Positions 53,851 to 64,000 of a DNA stretch of 64,000 nucleotides are shown here, one piece after another. The notes below the pieces were generated by a model. It worked only from the letters and a program-made list of their open reading frames with translations, was not told the DNA's origin and made no database searches. Both the position numbers and the translations under genes were made by a program. This stretch comes from Bactericera cockerelli (Eukaryota > Arthropoda > Insecta > Hemiptera > Triozidae), in the NCBI GenBank assembly GCA_024516035.1, contig CM044958.1, positions 25,496,727-25,560,726 of the forward strand, read 5' to 3'. The first letter of the stretch is position 1, and each line of letters opens with the position of its first letter.

Positions 53851-54721
53851 ATAGATACCTTGTCTGTACCTACTTGATTGAAAAAAATCTCGTGTATTCC
53901 ATAAAAATAGATAAGAGCGCTTTACAAAACGCACTTAGTGTTTTCCAATACAATTATTATAGGTTTTTATCATAGGGTAGGTGGGGGGAAGAGTACGCGC
54001 AGTGTAAGAGTACGCAGGCGTAGTTTTCATAGAAGGAAGCAACGTATTTCAACAGGAATCAGCGCGATTGAACAGATTATGATTAAGAGCTCACCAAATT
54101 ATTTAGATTTGGCCTAGGAAGAAAGCAGGCTGCAATAATGAGGTAAGAAATTTTTTTGGTGTCGCGATCTAATTTATTTGAAATTTAATTTATTTTTAGT
54201 TTTTTTTAGTTTTGTGAATTTTCTTAGAGTAATTATTTTTTCTGGTGCAGCAAATTCTAAATTTTCATAATTAATTGTCGCTTTTTCGTTTGATAGTGAA
54301 GTTACTTTTTAAAATAAATTTAATCTATTCGAAGCAAAATGGGGTTAGAGTACGCAAAAGGTTACAGTACGCAAAATGGGGTTAGAATAGATATTTACTA
54401 GGTTCTTTGGATGCCTAGTTAGTTGGTGGGTCCTAAACTTTCCCTGAGTCCTTCCTGAACGTGGCTGTTATCAAATTACTCACATTAACCTCACTTACAC
54501 AAATTTTGGCCAGAAAACCAATTTTGTATGATTTTCCTATACAAAATTGCGCGTACTCTTGCCCCACGCGGTGGGGTAAGAATACGCAAAAAATGACTTT
54601 GCTAAATTAATTTTGCAATTTTTACACCACAAGGTTGAATTGAGAACATATCAAATTGAGAACACCTTTACCCCCTCTCTTTCTATCTCTCGGAACTCCT
54701 CTCTGAATTTATTCCTGTTAT

Positions 54722-54793
54722 GTTTATCTTTCTTTATCCTTTCTAGGGGTCATCCCAAACTTGATTTCTCTTTAAATTTACTTGTTGAACGGC

Positions 54794-54825
<32 letters not shown>

Positions 54826-54945
54826 GGTCGCGGTACTCGCGGTGTAATTTTCTCGATTCAAATCAAATAAGTTCAGAAAAATCATACTCCGACTGCCATT
54901 TTTTATAGATTCAGGAGTGTTTGTTGAGCTATGTTAATCTTGCGT
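54722..54945. mobile_element. Foldback MITE, copy B
   Basis: Reverse-oriented relative of 51461-51687, sharing TTCTCGATTCAAATCAAATA, AGTTCAGAAAAATCATACTC and CCGACTGCCA. A poly-A run of about 33 sits inside at 54796-54829. Confidence 0.65.
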
Positions 54946-55012
54946 TCCTTGATCTCTAAACTAATATGACAAATGTATGATATTTCACTTTTTTTAGAAG
55001 TAAACATTATTA

Positions 55013-55413
55013 AGGTATTTTTTTTTCACTAGTGATACGTAAACTGTCTATTGTAAAAGTACTCATTATTCTAGCAAAAGAAAAAAATCGAATTTTCGAT
55101 AGAAGTAAATTCAACCATAAATTATTAATTTATGGTTGAATATCTTTTTGGTTTTTCTACACTTTTCGATGCAAGCAACTGTATTTGAAGGGAAATATTT
55201 TGACTTCCCATACATGAAGTCACAACTTACCTTCTGATCATGATTTCTCCAAAAACGTGCATCGATCCAAGTGACCTATTGACCTGCGGGAAAAATAGGG
55301 ATTTGGCCATAACTCTGAAGCAAAATGCCCCACTACAACTTCAGCTTATATGATAATCCATGATGCGTTGAACCTACCCCTAAATGTTTTCATCTAGTCG
55401 TGGGTCACCCTGT
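55013..55413. mobile_element. Solo arm related to the 37577-39194 foldback element
   Basis: Collinear with the right arm of that element: CTAGTGATACG, CGTGCATCGATCCAAGTGAC, GGGATTTGGCCATAACTCT, AAAATGCCCCACT, and the end CACCCTGTA. It is clearly more diverged, and no partner arm was found nearby. Confidence 0.75.
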
Positions 55414-57150
55414 ATTAACTGAAAATCCGTTCATGGTGCGACTTGTCAAAAAAAAAAACAGAGTAGACAGTCAATTTCACACAGTATACTCGTATCTTCA
55501 AAAAATATGGTCGTTATACTCGTACATTATGAAAGTTAGGAAATGCCAATCGGAGGATAAATTATTAAAAATATTCCGGCTCTTTTTTATTACTCTTGCA
55601 ATACTTTTGGTCTTATTAGATCGTCTCGGGAGATCTGTTCTTTATAAGTTCACTCGTGACAGAATATAAATGAAATTAGGTCAACTCAGTTAAGTTGGAG
55701 AAAATAGAGACAGGAGCCGTTAAGCTGTATAGAAAAGAGAGACGCGATATACATACGTAAAAAAGAAACCTTTATACGAGAAGGGAGTTTTTCCCCAAAA
55801 GCAAAATAGTAATAAGGTGAACGAATAAAAAGTATCAAATCAAAAACAAGATGGCAGAGAAGCATTGCTAAAAAGGAAAATGAGAAAAATAAATTGGTGT
55901 AAACATCACATGACTTTCTATTACAATCTACAATGGTGGAAGGTAAAAATCAGTTTTTATGTAAACAGGAGAACAAAGTCGTGCAGAAATTTTATCCGTA
56001 TAGTTTTGAAAAAAGTTTCAATTACGTTGCTACAGAGTCTTTGTCTCGTTAATGTCTGGAGAGGTAATATCGTCTTGATTAAAATATGAGATTTTAAAAA
56101 TCCTCTGAGTTAGTGAGGCCCCATTTTTTCGCACTGTCCACTGCTCAGAAAGAAGACTAGAATTTTTTTTAGTACTCCAGCTTTAAACGAAAAGAGTTAT
56201 GCCTTGTGCCTTGTGTGAGATAGCGCATAGAGTACTTTCATACGAATTGTTAATAATTGTGCTTTTTATTATTTTTTGGCAAAATACTAAAAATTGAAGA
56301 ATAGGAAAAATATTATAAAAAGTTGAAAAAGAAAACAAAAGACATACATACATAATATATGTACATTGTACCTACATGTGTAGTAGCAGAATATGATCAT
56401 CAGGAAAAAAGGCGACAGGAGATAGAGATGGAAAAAAAGTTGCAAGAGAGAACAATTTGGAAGATGTCATTCTTGCTGCTGATGATCTCAGGATTCTCAA
56501 CAAAAGCGACAGCATGATTGAAAGAGGAACAAATTACAGCACAAGAGTGGCTGTCATTACAATGGGGCCATTGTCAGCAGTTTTGCTCCCGAGGTAGAAA
56601 ATATAAGTTCGATTTTGAATGAAGGCTTGTAAACTAGGTATTCAATTAGTATACTTCAAAAGCTGGACGGTAAAATAAATTATTTATTTATTGTGATGAT
56701 TATAGTAAAAAAATCAGTTTTTTAATTAACATATCCCTTATTTTCAGAAAACCTGATTCTTCTAGTAGTATGGAAATAAAACATTCCAATTATAAAGCAA
56801 CCGCCCCATTTTCAATCAGGGGAGGAGAGAGAGACAAAATCCCGATGACATTTTTCTCATGGGTTTCAATACAATTTCATCATGCTGTTGTATGTTTTCT
56901 ATTCTATTTACATGTGTCATGGAATTCTACCAGAGAATTTTCAAAAGAATTCATAATGCACTACTAGTTATGCATAAATAAAAAAAATTCTGTACTTATG
57001 TACATTCATCATCGATTGCTTGAGGGTATTCCATCAGAATGGCAAGCTAAATTCACAGGTTAAAATGCAATCATAGTTGTCATTAAATTTATACTTGATC
57101 ACAATTAAAAAAAAAGATAATGATATTTTCCCTTTTTCAATTTCTTCATA

Positions 57151-59924
57151 CAGGGTGTCCCATTATAAACGAGACATTCAAATATCTCGAGTGATCATAG
57201 AAGAAATCGGTTCGAGGATTATTTTCATAACTCTGAAAGGGACAATTAATGGTGACCTTTAGATATTTCTTGGGTGGTCATTTCAAGGTCAACTTTGGAA
57301 ATTTAAATGGCACTCCCTATTTTTATGACATTTTTGAAATTTTCACAAAATTTTAGATTCAAACAAATTCTTACTTATAATATTTGTCACACCAAGTTTC
57401 ACACACTTTAGGGAGTGTGAGAGTTTTTACATCTTAGACTATGAGTACGGAGTATCAAATCAGTCTAATTTTAGTTTCTGAACACGATAGTAATATTGGT
57501 TACTTAGCATTTTACTTAGCATTTGGGTCCCCTATACATGAGATCCAAAAATAAAAGTTTGCATCGTAAGTCATCAATCGACTGGTTTTTGGTAGCTCTA
57601 GCTAAACGGTTTAGCGATATCCCCCTTTTATAAACTAAAATTTAAAAATGTTGTTGATTCACCAGTGGCGGGATTTGACTTCTCTTTAGAGGGATAGGGA
57701 AAGTTGTGTGATGTTCACACCAGTTTATTTCATATAACACAGGCAGAATAATCTATAATCTCTCCCTATCATTCACCCTCTCTCTCTCATGTTCTTCATC
57801 AGGCTTCATATCTCAACTTCTCTCTTCTTCATGCTATCCATCTATGAGATAAACATATTTCTCTATCTTTTTCTCTTCTTCCTCATTACTTCTCTATTTT
57901 CTGTTCACCCCTACAAATACCTCTACTCATCTCCATAATAATTATCTTCTTCATCGCCTCTCTTCTCCAATTCTATTTTATGTATATTTCCTCTCAACCT
58001 TCTGTGTTAGTTCTCGTGAACTGTTGGATAATATGTTTATTTTGCCCTGCATATTAATTGAATGTGCCTCATCTGCCAGATACTTGAACAAGTCAGTGTC
58101 TAATGACTAACGAATTCATTATTTTACTAGGTACCGCTGTTGGTAATTTCTAGTTCATTATTATTTAATCAATAAATCGTTGTTGTTCTAATAATATGAC
58201 GCAGTTGTATATTTTCATAGAAATACGACAATTTTTACTATGATTCTTTTTTATGTCCAAGATAAAACGCTACATCTTCTGACTTTATCGCGCAAATAGC
58301 GGCTCTGTCCAAACATAAATCACAAAGGAAGAGAAAATTATTCATATTTAAATATTCTGTATTTTATATTCTTTTACCGAAGAGAATAGCTAGAGATATT
58401 TGAACTTAAATTTAAATTTTCTTTTTGATGAGACATTTGCTAAAATTATCAGGGCTTGAGAGACACCTCTCCCTCCTTATTTTCATATTCAAAAACAATG
58501 TATCGAACAGCACAATTTAAACTCATCTTGAGTTTAGAATTGAGTCTGGTTTGTGAGCTTGCAGCGAATGAAGCATGAAAACTCTGTTTTGTATGACCTA
58601 GATGTTAGAGAGAGATTTAGTTTAAAAAAAAGCCATTACATAAGGATGAAAGCACAATTTAAACTCATCTTGTGAAAAGTTCAAAACTTTGATCGCACCT
58701 GCCATCTACTTTTATCTCAATCAATCTTAGTCCTTGGTCTCACTCCTATAGGTACTGTGTAATTTATTCTAATTATAATGTCTTTTCTTTCTCTTTCTAT
58801 ATCCAACTGAGTCCTTTCATTTTCTCCTTATTCCTTCTAACTGCTTTTACTTCCCTTATCTAAACTTTCTTTCATGTCTGTTCCGTAATGAATTAATTTC
58901 AAATTAGAAATCAATGGCAACACAGAACTAAAACTTTCCCTTCAGACTAAGTTTCCGATAAAGCGAAGACACAAGAACCATCATCTTTCTTCTGTAAGTT
59001 CTTCAATGCTCCATTTAGAGTAGTTTCAAGTTTTAGCTTTCAATTTCCTTGGGAAAACCAGATTAAATAATACTAAATTCATTTTATCTCCTGTTATTGA
59101 TAAATAATTTAGGAATTAATTATTTTTTTTTCGAAATCTTAAAGTTGACTTCTCACCGGAATGCAAATATCGAGTTTCCTCTTAGGTTTGCTAATGAAGG
59201 ACACCTCGTGAAATGTCAAGATACATCACAACTGTTCCCAACCTGCATTGCTAGATTATTATTGTAATTTTTTTATATAAATATTTTAGTTGTACGTACC
59301 TCTTTGATACGTTGATGAATATACATAATAATTGCTAGCCTCCAAAGTTACGAGTTTTCTGGGAAAGTTTCGCGGTAGTGCTTTCACTAGGGACTGAGAG
59401 GCTTTTCCTCGTTACCAAAAATCATAACATTTAAAATCTTTTTCGTTGATTTATTGTTGATAAACCAATCTGTATTGTAAAATATCCTAGGTCATGACTC
59501 ATGCAAAGAAAATCATAATAATTGAATGAAAAACATGTTTGATGAAAATGATATTCTGTAACGAGGAAAGGTCACGCTCAATCCCTACTGAAATTAGTAC
59601 CGCGAAATATTCCAGAAAATTCGTAACTTTGGAGACTTGTAAGAGCGAGGAAAAAGTTAAAAAAAAAAAAAATGATCTCAGCAAATGATACTTATTTTTT
59701 AATGGGATAGTTCATTTACGTCCGCAAAAATACATACGTATACGTAGTTCCATTTAAATTTCTGAAGTTGACCTCAATCTAAACTAAAAAGGCGACCTTG
59801 AGAAAAAGTTCGAAGTCAGCATCATCTGTTTTCTCCCTAGTTTTAAGGAACATTACTTGGTTAGAATAAATTTTCTTTTAGTTTCCAAGTAATCGTACTG
59901 GTTCGTTTAAAATGAGACACCCTG
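57151..59924. mobile_element. Diverged TIR element, about 2.8 kb
   Basis: CAGGGTGTCCCATTATAAAC at the left and the reverse of CAGGGTGTCTCATTTTAAAC at the right are flanked by TA. Further in, AAGGTCAACTTTGGAAATTT mirrors AGGTCAACTTCAGAAATTT. No transposase frame remains. Contains CT-rich stretches (57760-57990), a 5S-SINE-like fragment at about 58545-58640 and a nested hairpin (59341-59635). Confidence 0.6.
59341..59635. repeat. Inverted repeat, arms about 77 bp
   Basis: TCCAAAGTTACGAGTTTTCT mirrors the reverse complement of the right arm, TCCAAAGTTACGAATTTTCT. The match continues through TTTCGCGGTA and GGGA(C/T)TGAG to CCTCGTTAC. The spacer is about 140 bp. A small MITE or hairpin nested in a larger element. 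Confidence 0.75.
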
Positions 59925-60397
59925 TATAGATTACTCCGACTAGATTAAAGGCTCCATTAACGAGACAGCAAACTTGAGAGAACACAAAGGCAATCAAAAA
60001 GTTTACCACTCTCATTCATCCATGAACTTTTTTTTACAACGGTCATAAGGTTTGCTTTTTCATGTTTTCAGGTGAATATAAGCTATTTATTTTCCCTTAT
60101 CTTTCTCTGTTTTATGTGCCTCTCATTATGATATATTATATAAATCTGTGAGGTTATATCTAGAAATGGCCAAGTTTTATATGAGGGGTATACTGGATTA
60201 CTAGACAAAAATAAATTATTATTATATAACACATATTCTTGGTTAGAAAAATAATTGTATTCTCCCATGTCTGACGTACTTTCAGTTTTTCATATTGCAA
60301 ATTTGAACACCTCGAGGATTCCTAATAGGTATGTATAAAAAAATTCAGCTTACTATGTTTTAGCATTCCGGAGTTACATTTATATGTCTTATACGTA

Positions 60398-60712
60398 AGA
60401 CCTACAGTTATAGGAGGTACGTAGGACCTACAGTTATTATTGTTATTATACAACGCTTTATTAGGTATAAATGGACATTATGTACAAACAAATAATTATT
60501 TTAACAATGAAAAAAATGAAAACAATATATACAATAAAAATAAAAAAGAATAGAAAAACATAAGTCCTAACTAAAGGGCGGGGTTATTGCCTATGGCAAT
60601 CGTAGGTACGTAGGACCTACAGTTATAGGTACGTAGGACCTACAGTTATAGGTACGTAGGACCTACAGTTATAGGTACGTAGGACCTACAGTTAGAGGTA
60701 CTCAGGTCAATC
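60398..60712. repeat. 23-bp minisatellite split by an insertion
   Basis: Units with GGTACGTAGGACCTACAG then TTATA repeat with exact 23-bp spacing at 60605, 60628, 60651 and 60674. One full and one partial unit lie at 60385-60434 on the other side of the type B LINE tail. Confidence 0.9.
60434..60602 (-). mobile_element. LINE-type 3' tail (type B), copy 4, inside the minisatellite
   Basis: The minus strand reads GATTGCCATAGGCAATAACC then CCGCCCTTTAGTTAGGAC. It continues to TACATAATGTCC, CTAATAAAGCG and ATAATAACAATA. The element starts at the hairpin itself, so it is 5'-truncated to about 165 bp. Confidence 0.8.
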
Positions 60713-61270
60713 AATGAATCCATTAGTGAGTGGTTTCATATGTATCTACCTATGTACTTGCATATAGAAATACAAGTTTCATCACCTAATAATAGCACCC
60801 AAAATAACCAGATACTTGACAATTATACAAATTTACTACAATTTGTAGGGTGAGACTTATTTAGGCAGTACAAAACCATAGAGAACATTAAAAAGACACT
60901 AAATTATGATCTGTACTCGCCAATGTTGAAATGTGACTATAACTCCCTAACGCTTTAGCGGATTGATATTCATTTTTTTTTTTTAATGGTTTTGGAAGTC
61001 ATGGCATCTCCACTAAATAATAATTATTATAATCAGTAAAATTAATTACAAATATTATTATTCTTATCAGTCCATCATCATCATTTCATTCGACACTACG
61101 TAGCTGACCTACAAGAAAACCTACCTCAGTGTATAAATATGACTTGTAATTACTGTGTGCTCATGCAGTTCATGTGTTGTAAATATATGTTTACTTGTTT
61201 TCTATTGTATAATGTGTGCTCACATATTATCATGGTTACATTAGCTGTTCGCCCTGTCAGTCAAACATAT

Positions 61271-62156
61271 ACAGGGTGAGCATAAAGTCTCACCCCACCC
61301 CCCGTATCTCGAGAATGGCTAAAAATACAAGAAAACGAAAAAACACGTATCCCTTCGATTTTAGGGGGATTAATTTTCAGCCAAAAAAAATTTGCCTACA
61401 CGGCCCCAGTCAGGCTGGGCATGGACCAACTTTAAAATCTTAAATAGAATGGTATGTCTTGTGGCATATTGTTTTAAAGTTCTCATAGAGGAAAGTTCAT
61501 TAAAACAAATTTCAGTGAGCTACGACTTACCGTTCTCGAGATACAGGGTCGGACGTCCTGCGTAATATCCATATATTTTGACCTATAACTCGTTGACCGT
61601 AAATTCCAGAAAAATGAAATTTGTTGATAATAACGCCTTATGGCAAGAACTTTCGATCAAGTTAAAACTTGATTTGTTTTTTCGTTAAAATTTTTCGGAC
61701 TGTTCGTCCGGCTGGCTGGCGAAACCGACCAGAAACTAACATCAACAGAGTATGTCGAGTTATAATTTTTTCGACAGGGCTTGTCATTAGGAGTTATTAT
61801 CAACAAATTTCATTTTTCTATAGTTTACTGTTAACGAGTTATAGGTCCAAATATATGGATATTACGCAGGACGTTCGACCCTGTATCTCAAGAACGGTAA
61901 GTTGTAGCTCACTGAAATTTATTGTAATGAACTTCTCTCTATGAGACCTTGAAAACGATATGCCACAAGACATACCATTCTATTGAAGATTTTAAAGTTG
62001 GTCCAAACCCAGCCTGACTGGGGCCGTGTAGGCAATTTTTTTTTGGCTGAAATATAATCCCCCTAAAATCAAAGGGATATATGTTTTTGCGTTTTCTTGT
62101 ATTTTCAGCCATTCTCGAGATACGGGGGGTGGGGTGAGACTTTATGCTCACCCTGT
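61271..62156. mobile_element. Near-palindromic foldback element, 886 bp
   Basis: Arms of about 370 bp (61271-61640 and 61787-62156) are near-perfect inverted copies beginning ACAGGGTGAGCATAAAGTCT, flanked by TA. The spacer is about 146 bp. Open frames on both strands (61216-61443 and 61939-62226) are the same arm read twice, not genes. Confidence 0.9.
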
Positions 62157-62567
62157 ATAATATAATCGAATTACATGGACTAGACTCACGAGAACTTAAT
62201 GCTGAAAGCTGTAAAAGCTTTTCCATTTACACGTCAACAGGGTGTGTGCAAACCTGTCGTGTAGAGCAGCGGTGTGCAAGCGTTTGTGAGGGACCACCCA
62301 TATGAGTAATAAAAAATGCGCCCTCTCCATCTCCAAAAGAAAACATATAACTAGGTACCTACTACTCAAATATTAGGTACAAGTTTCACATTCCGCATGT
62401 TTATTAATTAGTGAGTAGGGGTACCTTGTGGTTGCATGTTTTTCACCAAAGAGATACTTTTAAATACATTCTAGCTGAGTGCATCTCTATCGAACTGCAA
62501 ACTGCAACTCTTTAAACTCGTCAGAGCCACTGAAAATTGTACCTATAACTCGTTGTACATCTATTAT

Positions 62568-62665
62568 ACTGACCTCAGTAACTTGATCGATAAGGCGCGG
62601 ACTTGTAACCTGTAGGTCGGTGATTCAAGTCCCAAGTTCAGCAAAGATTTAGTAAAGTGAGTTGT
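62568..62665 (+). mobile_element. tRNA-derived SINE (GATCGATAAGGC family)
   Basis: CTGACCTCAGTAACTTGATC continues GATAAGGCG, ACTTGTAACCTGTAGGTCGG and GATTCAAGTCC as a slightly mutated B box. Body TTCAGCAAAG.TTTAGTAAAG as at 27068. Confidence 0.7.
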
Positions 62666-62924
62666 TTGAGTAGTTGTACAAAGAAAAAAATACGATAACT
62701 TTCACATCTGTTTGAATTCTTTTTAATGGTTTAAAGTAGGTTTTGTATTCTGTCAAGAAAATTTAGTCCCACAAAAAAATAAGATAATCCTCTGTGTTTA
62801 TCCTCTAGGAATAAGAAAGAAAATACTGGAACGGTACAAACATATCTTTATCCGTACTCTGTTGAGTCTTTTTTTTTGCAAACAGTATTTTGGGAAATAT
62901 ATGTAATTTAAATATGTAGACAAA

Positions 62925-63118
62925 GAGAGGAAAAGAGATAGAGAGAGACAGAGAGAGAGATAGATAGAAAGAGAGAGAGAGACATAGGGAGAGAGTGATA
63001 GAGAGAAAGCGCTTGCTTTACCATCGAATGACAGTTAGAAAACTCATTCAATCCCTCCTAGGTGTCATTTGGTGGAGCACTTTATTTACTATTCAGAATG
63101 AGTGGGGAGAAGAGAGAA

Positions 63119-63187
<69 letters not shown>
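62925..63187. repeat. (GA)n microsatellites
   Basis: Interrupted GAGA tracts at 62925-63010 and a long pure run at 63128-63187. Confidence 0.95.
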
Positions 63188-63189
<2 letters not shown>

Positions 63190-63332
63190 GGGTCAGAAAG
63201 AGGACATGACAGAGACCCGAAGGCCTTTTAAACATTTGGAGAAACTTCGAAGTTCTGTATAACAAAGTATAATAAAAAATGGAACATGTAGAGCAATTAC
63301 TTTTTAGTCAGAACTCTCTTGGATTTGGTGGT

Positions 63333-63532
63333 TTTATAATAATAATCCTTATTTATACTGCCCGATTAGGACTATTAAAGTCCCATTATTCCAGCAGTAA
63401 GCCCAAGACATATTATTATGTGCTAAAAAATCCCAAATGGGAGGATAACTTGTCATATCCCGGCTTGGTTTCGAACCCGCGACCTCTGGAATCTCTGGAT
63501 TCATAAAGTGCCGCCTTTACCACTGAGCTATT
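63333..63532 (-). mobile_element. tRNA-derived SINE (TAGCTCAGTGG family)
   Basis: On the minus strand: A box TAGCTCAGTGG, B box GGTTCGAAACC, body with TGGGCTTACTGCTGGAATAA and TAGTCCTAATCGGGCAGTAT, and an ATTATTATT tail. Tail-only relatives are at 12780-12910 and 835-897, and a head fragment is at 10893-10945. Confidence 0.75.
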
Positions 63533-64000
63533 TGTTTTATGAATGGTTTAGGGGGGGAGGGTTGAACTTTCGTAGATATGGTACATTGTATGAGAAATGA
63601 CCCTCCCTAACCCATACTTAAACCCCTCCCAATTCAAGTAGTACTCTCTTAAACAAATAGTATCCGAAAGAATTGGAGCCAATCCTTAGCCGATTCCTTG
63701 GCTCTCATGCACTCTACACTACACCCTCTCTTAAGTCATCTACAGACCAATTGACATTATTAGAGAAGTTTTGCTTACACCGGAATTTATAAGATCAACT
63801 AAGTAAGCAAACGTGGATACCCGGTTGGTCGGATTTAATATTTTCTTCACAATTAGGTATTATAAGTGTAGCCAGGGGGGCTAATTAAATATAAAGCTTG
63901 AATGAAACATTGGTAGAATTAAACATAAAAATCCAATAATAAATTAAGAACGGTATAAATTTCCCGCAAAAGTTTCTTCTAATAGGTATGTGAGATGTAA

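Larger units (their letters stand above)
50088..64000. other. Calx intron (partial), transposon-rich, no exon found
   Basis: I searched for the expected alternative loop exons, the rest of Calx-beta 2 and the alpha-2 repeat, and found none. The stretch is AT-rich with several inverted-repeat elements listed separately. No other gene was recognised on either strand. Confidence 0.6.

Noticed and set aside
60605..60712. CRISPR-like array
   Set aside because: A pure 23-bp tandem repeat without unique spacers in a eukaryotic intron; it is a minisatellite.
61216..62226. Two ORFs of 75 and 95 codons with the same protein sequence block (GYxxMAxNTRKRK-like)
   Set aside because: They are the two arms of one palindromic element read on opposite strands, with no other coding evidence.

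Overview
This window looks like nuclear DNA of an insect with a large, AT-rich, transposon-filled genome. It has small GC-richer exons with GT/AG splice sites separated by kilobase introns packed with LINEs, SINEs, a mini-Helitron and inverted-repeat DNA elements. The Calx-type Na/Ca exchanger, an atlastin and an invertebrate-style CNBP point to an animal. A hemipteran such as a planthopper is my guess from the repeat flavour only; I could not test it.

Four host genes are supported. (1) 913-20785, minus: a 14-exon gene for a 590-residue protein with about 13 zinc fingers. Splice phases are consistent through every exon and it ends in an acidic tail. (2) 23271-23759, minus: intronless coding region of a CNBP-like protein with six CCHC knuckles. 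(3) 34437-46633, minus: a complete 10-exon atlastin GTPase of 578 residues, which fuses ER membranes. (4) 48514-50087, plus: the large first coding exon of a Na+/Ca2+ exchanger (Calx/NCX), with the rest of the gene beyond the right edge. Atlastin and Calx are head to head, about 1.9 kb apart.

Everything else is mainly mobile DNA. The zinc-finger gene introns hold a LINE with an intact 1101-codon frame, an old reverse-transcriptase fossil with a SINE inside it, a long-TIR mariner-like element with transposase remnants, a 237-bp Helitron-like element and several SINE families. Intergenic and atlastin-intron DNA holds more long-TIR or foldback elements, a 5S-rRNA-derived SINE with a perfect target-site duplication, and LINE 3' tails. 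The partial Calx intron (50088-64000) carries foldback elements, a 23-bp minisatellite split by an insertion, and GA microsatellites.

The most unusual signal is a hairpin motif followed by AACCYCGCCC. It recurs in the 3' tails of several otherwise different LINE-tail and tRNA-SINE families, and its stem sequence differs between families while pairing is kept. This fits a tail recognised by a shared reverse transcriptase lineage. I saw no obviously new multi-gene system.
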